Positions 50,513 to 60,936 of a DNA stretch of 64,000 bases are shown here, piece after piece. The first letter of the stretch is position 1, and the number at the start of each line of letters is the position of its first letter. The translations under genes were made by a program, and so were the position numbers. The notes under the pieces are model-generated. The model was not told the DNA's origin and ran no database searches. It saw only the letters and a list, made by a program, of their open reading frames with translations. Source of the stretch: Certhia americana (lineage: Eukaryota; Chordata; Aves; Passeriformes; Certhiidae); assembly GCA_018697195.1 (NCBI GenBank), contig CM031857.1, positions 92,824,617-92,888,616 on the forward strand. The letters run 5' to 3'.

Positions 50513-52806
50513 TTGTTTGTTTGTTTAAATATATTTAAATATATACTCAGTAGTATACTTTGCCCACAAGATTTGTGACAGTTATCCAGGAATGTAAAAA
50601 ATGTAGGTGGTAGGAAATCTTGAGGGTTTCTACTGTACTGTAGCATTTTAAGAAAATTATTTGGTGTCTTATGATCCATGAGAAAGATAGTTTCATAAAA
50701 TAGATGATGACTTACCTTAAAGGTAGTTGTGATTGACCCATCCACAGGCATTGCATATATGGGCACTAATATGTGTGTAGGCTGCTTAACAGGAAGGATT
50801 CCTTCCCCATACATGAAATATAGATATCAAAGGACCAGAGCGTGAAAATCCCACTCACACCCATAAACAATTTTTTGAAGAAGACCATTGCTGTAATCCA
50901 AATGTGGGTGTAGTAAATGTTTATATAGTAATAGGATTACTAAGGTGAACAATTGCCCAATGATTATGGTGAAGAGTTCACTACTGGCCTGGAGGGAATG
51001 ATTGGCACACTCCTCCTCTGGCTAAACAAAAGCTGGCGTCTTCTTCTGGGGTAAATTTGAATACATTCATTTACTTAATTTGTTCCATGACACAGTCATG
51101 TCACTGGAGATTAACATGTCTGTCTTCATTAAAAACAGTATTAGCTTATATTAACAAGTTTTTCACTAATAAAGTGATCCCCTCTGCTGAGTGCCTTGCT
51201 AAACATTCAGAAAAGGCTGGTGATGGTGGTGGTGGTGGTTTATATGAATAGAATACAAGTGTGATAAAAAGTGCTATTAAGGATATTGGTAGTTGATGTA
51301 AAGCTGAGGTCTTGGCTGCATAGTCCACTTGTGCTTTTGCAGAAGTCAGTTCTGTTAATCGTAGCAAAATTGTAGTTTGGAGCTGTTTAAGTAGATTATT
51401 ATATGTTGCTACTTTAAATTCCCTCTGCAGTTATAACTTGGTTTAATTTTCTACACTTCCTGGAACAAACTGTTGGAGTAAGTTCCTGGGTGCTGTCTGC
51501 ATGCTACTGGCTTTCATCTCTGCAAGAGATAAATTTGAATCTGGGGCAAAAATTATATGAATGAACATATGGCCAAATTCCAAGGCTGTTTTGCAGCCTC
51601 CTATAAGTACTTCCTTCTCAGACATAAATATAGAAAAGTTCATAGTTACATGCTGTCTTGTACTGTATGGGCAGATTAAAATGCCCTCCTTTTTCCAAAA
51701 GTACACATAAAGCTCTACCTGATGGAACATGTCAACACAATAGGAAGCAATGACCTGAGGGAGATGAGAATGAGCTGGTTCCCAAAGACTCTGGTAGAAT
51801 CAGAACCATGAAGGAGTGAGGTTCAGACCCTCAGGCAGCATCATGTCCTACCAAAGTAGCTGGAGAGTGTCACCTGCTTGAGCCCAGCCCAGGGGAAGGA
51901 GGGCCTGTGAAGTGTTACTGCCTCAGTGGTGCAGAAGGCCCAGGGATGGTGGAGGCCACATCTTGCTGGGTGTGCATTCACTCACCCTGTGCTCTGTGCC
52001 ACAGATCACACTGTCTCCTAAGCATATGAATGCAGCTACAGGAAGCATGAGACTACAAAAGTTAGAGGGTCTGGTTAGAGTGATCAGGCTGAGAAAAAGC
52101 TATTTTGATTCACATACTAAACCCATGATGAAAAAAGACCTAGAAAGTGTCCAGGAAGTTGAGGGAGTTTTGTGTATGGATGGAAATGAAACAAGCTATA
52201 ACAAAAAATCAGCAAATTCTGATTTAGTTCTGAGTGGATGCCTACCTGCAGAATTGGATCAAGAAATGGAAATGAAGGAATCTGTACCTTGATTCAGAAT
52301 TGCCTTCTAATCAAGTTCTTAAGCCCACAGTTTTCTTCTCCAAATAGGTATTTCCTACTAGTCAAAGTTCAGGAACAGAAACCAAGAATGCTCAAATTCT
52401 AGTGTTGTTTTTGCCACAAGATGAGTGTGGGAAAGAATAACCAAAGGTATTGATTAGTAAAAATACAAAGGTTCTTTCCAGCTGGGTAACACCTTGTAGT
52501 AACTAGGTATAATATTCATATTTTGTAAGGAAGCAGTTAAATGCACCTTGAGACTCTCAGAAAAAGTATTTTGATAATTCTAGAAGTACAGAGAACTCTT
52601 AGCTTCTGTTATCTTCAGGAGGAGTTCTGGTAGTTGAACACAACTGGAAATCAGTCAAGCATAAAGACATGGATTTATAATATGAATCATGGAAATGTTG
52701 ATAGCTGATTGTAATCTCAGTAAACAATACTTTTTTTAATTAATTAAATTTTCTTTATAACCATCATTTAGTTTATACTGGATTAAGATGCTATGTACTT
52801 CTTTTC

Positions 52807-52839
<33 letters not shown>

Positions 52840-53174
52840 GAAAACAGTCCAATACCAATAACAGTTCAATACCATAACAAGAGTGGACAGAATTCATGAC
52901 AAAGACAGGGGAAAGAAAATTCTTCACCAGTCATCTGAAGACAATCCTGAGAATTGCTACATCTGCACCACTCTTCCTGGCATAAGAACAGGAACCTTAG
53001 GTTGATTTCACAGACCACTGTCATGTGCCCATTGTATATTTTACCCTAGGCACAAACTAAATTAATATTTTATTAGGCATGCATCAGATTGAAGAAAAGT
53101 AATGGTGGAAGCAAAGTGATGGTACAGTAATTTACATTCCTATGAGATTCTTACAAGTAAACAAGTAAATTGCT
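50513..53174. other. Unique non-coding DNA
   Basis: A GGT-rich microsatellite lies at 51223-51240, and a poly-T run of 28 lies at 52812-52839. A 126-codon plus-strand frame at 51912-52292 has no recognised domain. No gene is called. Confidence 0.55.
52812..52839 (+). repeat. Poly-T run of 28
   Basis: An uninterrupted homopolymer. No retroposed gene copy is visible next to it on the minus strand. Confidence 0.95.
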
Positions 53175-53229
53175 AAAAAAAAAACTAAAACCAAAACCAA
53201 AACAAAAACAAAAAAAAAAAAGAAAAAAA
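53175..53229 (+). repeat. A/C-rich low-complexity tract
   Basis: About 55 bases are mostly A, with CC and C interruptions in the words AAAACC and AAAAAC. It is of the same type as the tracts at 31723 and 44183. Confidence 0.85.
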
Positions 53230-54599
53230 GGTGAGAATGAACCTCTGCTATTTTGGAGTTATTCCCAGGATACTATATCTATCAAAGCACATGCTGTTGG
53301 TAGATTTTAATAGACGTTTAGCTTTTGGACAGCAACTAGTTGCTCTTTCATAGAATAGAAAAACATACCTTTCAGTTGGTCATGAAAAATTTGATTAGTG
53401 GAAATCTGTTAAAATTATAACCTCCAAATCCAGATAAAAATTATATAATTAGCAAAAAGTAATGCATGTTTTAATTAGAAAAATAAAATGTTCAGTTTGT
53501 GAAAAAAATCTTTAAACATACATTTTCCTAGCTTGACCTTTTTTGGTTTAGATATTTTATGGAGCCTTCTGTGGCAGACTTCCACCCAGTTGTATTTTTC
53601 AATTAATTTCTTTGGCAAAGAAAACTATGTGGCCAGTGACCTAGTTAGAGATTTTAAGAGCTGAAAATCAGATTTTTTTTTTCCAGCCTAAGGATTAGAT
53701 CCTGTCTGATATAATTTTACACAGTATTTCCTTGTGCTGAAAAGGACAGGGCTTTGAACAACCTAATCTGGTGAAAGATATGCCCATGGCAGGATGACTG
53801 AAACAAATGATTTTCAAATGTTGCTTCCAATGCAAACCATTCTTGGATACTGTGAAGTCAGGTATCAAATACATTTGGCTTTCATCATGCCTATCTGATA
53901 TTCTCACCCATTACATACATTCCATTACCTTCCATTTGCACAACCTCATCTGCAGTTGGTGTCTGAATTTGATGGGAAACCTATTCATCTGAAAAAAATC
54001 TGTGTGGTTACAGTCATTGCCTGACCCTTTAAATGGCAGCAAATTTTATCCCAGGTGCTTTTCTTAACCACAAAGCTTGAAAAACAACAATTTTAAAATC
54101 AAACACAGCAACAGAATGTTAGAGTGCTCTGAAAAAAGCATAGGTGAATAATAGCAAAGAAACTGGTATTTGATGGCACTAAATCTAACTATAAGAGCCT
54201 AACTGCAAAAGGCAGCAAACATATTCCATTGTAGGATTTGGTGTGAAGATTGTATAGAATATATAGGCTTTAAAAAGTGCTTTGAAGTTCCTGGTCAACT
54301 TAACAAAGAAGTGATACTTTTACCCTAGGGCATCAATTAAGTAGCCACTGTGCTTATGTAGTTTGGTATGCAAATGTTAGAAGAAGGAGGAAAAAAGTTC
54401 TCTCTGTGATTTTTACTAATCAACATAGTTTTGAAGTTTCAGTGACAGGCAACATTAGCTTTCCAACTGAAATTTGGCTGCATGGAAATAAAACTGGTCA
54501 GCCTACTTGCAGCTCTTGGCCTCTTCATTATTTATATGAGAAGAGGTCTCCTTCAGGAGACATCAGGTAGTGATGTCAGGGTTTTATGATCTAACATGA
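53230..54599. other. Unique non-coding DNA
   Basis: Nothing recognisable before the CR1 element that follows. Confidence 0.6.
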
Positions 54600-55898
54600 C
54601 AACAAGCCTGTGAGTATCACCTCAGTGCCTGTTAAGGTTATGGAGAAGATTATTCTGGGAGGCATTGAAAAACACCAGTGACACCCCAGTCATTGGTCTC
54701 TTCATGAGAGGAAAGTCCTGTTTGTCAAACCTGATTTCCTTTTATGAGAGGATACCCCACCTACCTTGTCAAGGGAAGCCAGTTGATGTAACCTTTTTGG
54801 ATTTCAGTAAAGCCTTTGATACTGCCTCTCATAGTATCCTTCAGGAAAAACTGTCCAGCCCACAGCTGGATAAACACATCATGAGATGGGTGAGCAACTG
54901 ACTCATGGATTGGGCACAAAGAGTTACAGTGACTTGGATGTCATCAGACCAGTGACTTGTCACTAGAGGGGTTCCACTGGGCTCCATCCTAGACCCTGTG
55001 CTCTTCAAGGTCTTCATAAATGACTTGGACACAAGACTGGAAGGGATACTATGTTTGCAGATGATACAAAATTGGGAGAAGCTGTCTACTTCCTGGAGGG
55101 CAGACAGACTCTGCAGGGAGACCTTGAAAAATTAGAGGGCTGGGCAATCACCAACTGTGTGGAGTTCAACAAGAGAAAAGGCTGGATTTTGCACCTGGGG
55201 TGGGACTACCCTGAGTGCCTGTACAGGCTGGGGAATGAGATGCTGGAAAGCAGTGCCACAGAAAGGGACCTGGGGGTCCTGGTGGATGGCAAGTTGAACA
55301 TGAGCCAGCAGTGCCCTGGCAACCAGGAGGGCCAACCCTGTCCTGGGGGCATCAGTCACAGCATCACCAGCCAGGCAAGGGGGGGGATTGTCCCACTCTG
55401 CTCTGAGCTGGGGCAGCCTCACCCTTCAGCTGGGGGCATCTTTGAGTGCCACAATATAAAAAAGACTATTAGGAAGAAAACTATTAGAGACCATCCAAAG
55501 GATCACCATGAAAATGGTGAAGGGCCTTGAAATGAAACCATATAAGGAATGGCTGAGGTCACTTGGTCTGTTCAGCCTGAAGAAGAGGAGACTGAGTGAC
55601 CTCATTGTACCCCCCAACTTACTCACAAGGGGAAGCTGAGGGGCAGGCACCAATCTCTTCCCCCTGGTGACAGGACTTGAGGGAATGGCCTGAAGTTGTG
55701 TAAGGGGATGTATAGGTTGGATATTAGAAGAAGGTTCTTCATCCAGATGGTGTTTGGGCACCCCACAGAAGTGGTCACAGCATCAAGCCTGACGGAGTGC
55801 TCAAGAAGCATTTGGACATTATTTTCAGGCACAGGGTGTGACTCTTGGGGTCACTTCCAACTCAGGATATTCCATGATCCTGAGATTCTGTGATTCTG
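54600..55898 (+). mobile_element. CR1 LINE, 5'-truncated, plus strand
   Basis: This is the longest CR1 copy in the window. It begins inside the reverse transcriptase domain at about 54600 and covers the rest of ORF2. It includes the 3' untranslated segment (about 55650-55860) and ends in 'gattctgtgattctg' at 55884-55898, two ATTCTGTG-type octamers. Length is about 1.3 kb against about 4.5 kb for a full element. A complete 3' end with a missing 5' end is the usual product of incomplete target-primed reverse transcription. Confidence 0.93.
54605..55530 (+). pseudogene. CR1 ORF2 reverse transcriptase fragment, broken
   Basis: The reverse transcriptase motifs appear in order. 'KSCLSNLISFYE' lies near 54710-54755. 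Motif A 'LDFSKAFDTASH' has its catalytic Asp codon at 54800-54802. A motif B equivalent 'GVPLGSILDPVLF' lies near 54968-55006, where the usual Gln of VPQG is Leu. Motif C 'FADD' lies at 55054-55065. The copy is dead. An in-frame TGA at 54899-54901 sits where a Trp codon is usual. A frameshift near 55048 separates motif B from motif C. Further changes of frame follow. The thumb-side text 'ERDLGVLVDGKLNMSQQC' is still readable at about 55262-55315. Confidence 0.92.
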
Positions 55899-55950
55899 GG
55901 CCTCGACATGGATTTCACAGAAAAGCTCCTCGACATGGATTTCACCGAAG
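55899..55950 (+). repeat. 27-base tandem duplication abutting the CR1 3' end
   Basis: The word 'cctcgacatggatttcac' occurs at 55901 and again at 55928. The first copy starts two bases after the CR1 octamer tail. Each copy contains one CpG. Confidence 0.9.
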
Positions 55951-58737
55951 CATTGTGTTTTACCCTTTCTCCATAATTCCTGCGTGCTTTAGAGGATGCA
56001 AGAAATCCTTTGATGCCATTTTTTCAGATGAAATGATTTCTCACCAACACAATCCTGGTGTTGATAAAGCAGAGGCTGGAGATGATTCATGCACCATGTG
56101 AAAAAACATGAACCCTTATACATAAAATTTTCATGTTTAGTTTACAGATGACCTGTTGGAGGGGGAGAAGGGGAAAGAATAAACAAAATATCTTTCCATC
56201 TATTTAGATCTTTTGATCCTTGATCTCAGCTCTGAGTTAAGCTCTCCAAGACTGTCTGCCATCTTCTTTTCATGTCTGATTCAGCTTTCATTCAAGTCAA
56301 CGGAGAGAATCCCACTGAGTTTGATGGAATATAGGTGATACTCTTATGATACTACAAATCAAAATTGTAATGCTCATTATTGTGGTTATGAGCACTAAGC
56401 AAAAGGCTGTGTCATCCAGCCTTCTAAAACCTAACATTTCAAGGCTTATAAATTTGCCATAAAGCTTGACTAGAGACTAAAGCTTGTCAACAAATCATAT
56501 CACCTTGGTAAACAGTTAAGTTTTATTTTTTTTTCCATTTTGTTACTTCAAAATAGAAAATAATTAGGTCTGACTATTTATTAAGTTTCAAGTTGCAACA
56601 AAAAACCCATGGGTTTAGGTAAAACTTTTTTTTTTATTCTCTTCTTTGTTTAGTCTGAACCCAAAGCTTAGATTTTAATTCTGGAGGCCTGTAGCACCTT
56701 TTCACCTTCATATGTCTTAGGAGAATTGAGAGGATTGTTTGCAAGAAAATTTTCCTGCATGAAGAATCTGTTTTAATTCCTCATGAAACCCTTTGTGAAA
56801 CCAGTTGAAATGAAGTTGTGAAAATAATTTTCCTGTGCTCTTGTCACTGCATGTTTGTGTGCATGAATATATTTACTGCACTGTCTTACATTCAAATTTG
56901 TTGTCCACAAAAATGTGAAAATGAGCTACCACACTACATCAAAGATGTTTCAGCTGTGGCTGGGACTCTACAGTTAGACATTGATTAGACACTCCAGAAC
57001 ACTAATAGCATTCTGTCAGTGTATCGGTTTAATATTCCTATTCATTTTTGAAGAAAATACTCTTTCTTTCTTTTCTCCTAACATTTGCTTATATATCAGT
57101 CTTAGAAAACATATTGATATGTTATAGTTATTTTTCTTCTTGATGTTGTCTGAAAGCTTTTGCCAATCTTGATTTGTTTCGTGCACAGAGACTTATGTCT
57201 CTTACAGTAAATTACTAGAGAGCACTCATAAAGAAAGGCAAATTAAGTCTTTTGCCCAGGTCTATATAAAATTTCCTTTCGTTTATGTCCTGTTTTATGT
57301 ACTGTTTTATGCATTTACCACTTCACAACAAACTGACCTGCCTTTCAGGAAGATGCCACCTGGTTAGAAGGTGTGGAAGGACACTGTCCTTGAGGGATCA
57401 TCAGGAGATGCTGTTCATGAGGGAAGAAAGTACTAGTTCAGATTTCCCGTAAGTGTTGGGCATTTCTTTTCTAGAACCTCCTAATGAATGTGGCATACTC
57501 TCCCCTCCTCAGTAATCCAGGCATAGAAGCAAAAGAGCAGAAGCTAATGTGTAACTGTTTTTCCTATTGCACTCCCTCCCAACCATTTTTCTCATGAGGC
57601 ACTCACAGGGGAAGCGATTCTTTCTCTCTTGAAAGCAAGTACTGCTCTCAATACTCCTTTTTATGCTGACCATTTAATAGGAGGAAGAAGGAACTATTTA
57701 GTCCTTCCTTCCCTGCATGTCCAGGATGCTGTCTCCAACTGTTCTGTATAAAGCTACTTTCACTTAAATTGAAATGTAGTTGATCATCCATCTAAACACA
57801 AGCCAAACTTACTGAAGACTTTAAGAGGTCAGGTTTTTCCTGGCAGCTAATACCAAAACAGTAGTAAAAGCTCAGCTCTCACTGAAACTCTTTTCTGGTC
57901 ACTATAAATACTATGGGAAAGAGCACTAGTCCCAATGAAAGCATATGTTAAAAACTGGTACATAACAGTTAATATCTGCTTTCAATTTTCACCATTCAGC
58001 CACCTGGAAACCCAGTGACACCACATGGATGTAACAGGATTTCATCATTACAAAACGTGCAGTATATGTCAGAGAATGTCAGACTTTCACTCCAAGTGCC
58101 ACTAAGAACACTTTCCATGACAATGAATTCTTATTCTCTGGCTTGTCTCTTTCCAAGGGCCTTTGTACCTTTCCTTTCCCCCTGCACTACCCCCTAACCC
58201 CTTAGTATTTACTCAAATGAAACTCAGTCCATTTATTTTACTTTTTCTTTTCCTCTGAAGATGGCTGTGTGAACTAATTTCATTCTGACATTTAAAAACA
58301 CATGATGAATGCTGTCATTATTATTACCAAGAATAACTGACTAAGGAGCTTTCCAGTAGCTATCTAGCCTTTGTGTTCCTGGGTCTTTTTATGCTATTTG
58401 ATTAAAATTTACCATTATGAATATAAATGCCATTATTCCTTTCTAAAAAGATTATTGTTGTGTCTATTTTTCATCTGTATTGACCTTGTCCTTTTAATGT
58501 GTCAGAGACTTCATTCATATATAATCGTACTGAGATTTAAAAGTGGCCCATGAAATTAGGTCCTGGAAAAAAAAATAAAAAGGAGAATGGACTGTGTCCT
58601 AGTTGAGGTAAGAAAAAAAATCAGTTTAGTATAAAGGTTTTCTTTGAATTTTGTTTAAGTACTGCAGTATAATGAACAGGCTGAAAAATTTATCACTCCC
58701 TCCTGAAAAAGAACCAAAATATGATAAATAAAAATAT
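55951..58737. other. Unique non-coding DNA
   Basis: No gene or transposon is recognised. T runs lie at about 56524-56534 and 56625-56634. Confidence 0.6.
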
Positions 58738-58748
58738 CCCCCCCCCCC

Positions 58749-58777
<29 letters not shown>
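58738..58777 (+). repeat. C11-A29 homopolymer junction
   Basis: Eleven Cs are followed at once by 29 As. There is no retroposed gene upstream that would explain the A run as a tail. Lengths are likely to be inaccurate in the assembly. Confidence 0.9.
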
Positions 58778-58780
<3 letters not shown>

Positions 58781-59477
58781 ATCTTCATCTCAACCCAACT
58801 GTATGAAAAGAGACCTTTTCCTATCCCTCCAGTAAACTGTTTGTCTTTTCTCTCCCGCATCTCTGACTAGTTTCAAGCAATGCTACAAGGTAATAGAATA
58901 AAACCCATATAATAACAACAGAATCTGGCTTGCTAATTTTTTTAGTACCTTAATGACCAGTATAACTAAGATAGCTACTGCTGAGGCTTTGAATTTCTAC
59001 ATTCATTCAGTCATTCATTCACAGATTCACAATGAAAGAGTTTCTCAGCTGTTCTCATTATCATTGAAAGTGCATACACATGTCCTCCTACTAATTCATA
59101 ACCTATGTTTGCCAGCTAGTCAAAGCATGAACCAAGATTATTGCAATTTTAGTAAGCCTGAAAATTGGGCAAGATTTTCTCCAAGCTATTTTTATTTTTG
59201 GAATAGATTTGCTTCACTGGATGTAGGATGTTTTAAGTAATCCAATATCAACTCATCTTTCAAAACAGACAAAAAAAGAGCTTTTGTTAGTGGAGATGGT
59301 AATTAACATGTAATCCACATAAAAATTTTCCAGATTTATTTTGTGTTTGCACAGGCTTACATGGCTAGCTTAGAAGTTGCGTCTGGAAAAAAATCAAACA
59401 CAGGACTTTCTACACTGATGATTCATCCACCATCTCCTATTGGTTATAACAGAAAGGAGACTACAAGAAAGATGGAG
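58778..59477. other. Unique non-coding DNA
   Basis: A 95-codon open frame at 58953-59240 has no domain. A short CATT repeat lies at about 59001-59020. Nothing else is recognised. Confidence 0.6.
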
Positions 59478-59775
59478 AGAGACTATTTACAAGAGCATGT
59501 GGTGTCAGGACAAGGGGGTATGGCCCCTAATGGAAAGAGAGTAGGTTTAGACCAGATATTAGAAAAAATTCTTGACTGTGAGAATGGTGAGGCACTGGAA
59601 CAAGTTGCCCCAGGAAGTTGTTCATGCCCCATCCCTGGCTGTGTTCAAGACCAGGTTGGATGAAGATCTGAGCAACCTGGTCTGGTGAAAGGCATCCCCA
59701 TCCATGATATACATGTTGGAACAAGATGATCTTTGAAGTCCCTTCCAACCCAAACCATTGTATGATTCTATGATT
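59478..59775 (+). mobile_element. CR1 LINE 3' end, plus strand
   Basis: It begins in the CR1 region 'actatttacaagagcatgtg', continues through 'gaggcactggaacaagttgc' and 'catccctggctgtgttcaag', and ends with 'cccttccaacccaaaccatt', 'gtatgattctatgatt'. It is a clean, relatively well-kept 3' end of about 300 bases with no ORF2 text. Its own octamer tail shows that it is a separate insertion from the next CR1 copy. Confidence 0.9.
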
Positions 59776-60012
59776 TGTGTCACCTTTAGAGATTTCAAGT
59801 GTACATTAGGACAAAGGAAGGAAGGAAGCAAGCAAATAAGCAAGCTTAGGTATTTTTAATTTCACAAGCCACCCAATACTATTTTATAAAAGAACTGACA
59901 AAAATGCCACTGCTTCTCTCTGAAAAATATCGCATGTTCTACAATTCCTATTTACAAAATATGTAGTTGCATGTCATGACTGTCATATGCCAAATACATG
60001 TTTGTATTCAGT
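59776..60012. other. Spacer between two CR1 copies
   Basis: About 240 bases of unique DNA with a short GGAA/AGCAA-type run at 59815-59843. Nothing else is seen. Confidence 0.6.
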
Positions 60013-60936
60013 TTTGTTTAAAATCTCTATTGATGATCTGGATGAGGGGATTGAATGTACTCTCAATAAGTTCTCAGATGACAGTAAGTTGACTGGGTCT
60101 GTTGCAGGGCAGGAAGGTTCTGCAGAGGCATATGGACAGGCTAGATAGATGGGTTGAGGCCAATGATAAGAGGTTTGATAAGGCGAAGTGCAAGGTCCTG
60201 CCCTCGGGTAACAACAACCCAGGCAGTGCTACAGACAGGAGGCAGAGTGGCTGGAAAGGGCATAGAGGGAAAAAGGGCCAAGGGGTGCTGGTTGACAGCA
60301 GCTGAGCATGAGCCAGTATGTGCAGAGATGGCCAAGAAGGCCAATGGCATCCTGGCCTGTGTCAGCAGCAGTGTGGCCAGCAGGACAAGGACAGCTGTCC
60401 CTCCTGTACTTGGCACTGGTTAGGTTGCACCTCAAGTACCATTTTCCATTTTGGGTCCCTCAATAAAGACATTGAGCTGCTGGAGTATGTCCAGAGAAGG
60501 GCAAAAAAACTGGTGAATGATCTAGATGGCAGCTCTATGATGAGTAGCTGAGGGAGCTGGCTTTATTTCGCCTGGAGAAAAAGAAACACGGGCGAGACCT
60601 TATTCCTCTCTACAGCTGCCAGAGAGGGGATTGTAGCCAGGTGGGGATCAACCTGGAGAACTAATGACAAGATGAGAGGACGTAGCCTGAAGCTATGCCA
60701 GGGGAGGTTCAAATTGGACATCAGGAAAAATTTCTTCATGGAAAAGTTTGTTGGACATGGAATGTCCAGCTGCTCAGGGAGGTGGTGTGGTCACCATCCC
60801 TGGAAGTGTTGAAGAAATGATTTGGCATGGCACTTAGTGCTGTGGTCTAATGGTCAGCATAGTCATGGATCAAAGGTTGGACTCAATGATCTCAGAAGTT
60901 TTTTCCAACCTAAATAATTCTGTAATTCTGTCATTC
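60013..60936 (+). mobile_element. CR1 LINE, 5'-truncated, plus strand
   Basis: This copy starts in the reverse transcriptase domain just before motif C. It carries the rest of ORF2 in broken frames and then the 3' untranslated text 'gttggactcaatgatctcag'. It ends 'aattctgtaattctgtcatt' at about 60915-60934, a decayed double octamer. At about 920 bases it is a typical 5'-truncated CR1. Sequence differences from the copy at 54600-55898 suggest a different subfamily. Confidence 0.92.
60020..60560 (+). pseudogene. CR1 ORF2 fragment with altered motif C
   Basis: 'LNKFSDDSKL' lies at about 60062-60091, so motif C reads FSDD instead of FADD. Both Asp codons (60077 and 60080) remain. Downstream 'RLDRWVEANDKRFDKAKCKV' is readable from about 60135 in a second frame. 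Text equivalent to 'LVDSS...MSQ' and 'QEGQWHPGL' follows in other frames. Several frameshifts and stops make the copy non-functional. Confidence 0.88.

Noticed and set aside
51912..52292. 126-codon plus-strand open frame
   Set aside because: No domain, no splice or promoter context, and a length within chance expectation for a six-frame scan of 64 kb.
52736..52927. 63-codon minus-strand frame with a lysine run
   Set aside because: The lysine run is the translation of the 28-base poly-T tract.
53340..53365. 'tcatagaatag' as a possible CR1 tail on the minus strand
   Set aside because: No further CR1 3' sequence follows, so the match is too short.
54270..54295. 'aaaagtgctttgaagttcct' as a possible MIR-like 3' box
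   Set aside because: Only the single box matches, with no neighbouring MIR text.
55132..55422. 96-codon minus-strand frame inside the CR1 copy
   Set aside because: It is antisense to CR1 ORF2 text and is a shadow frame.
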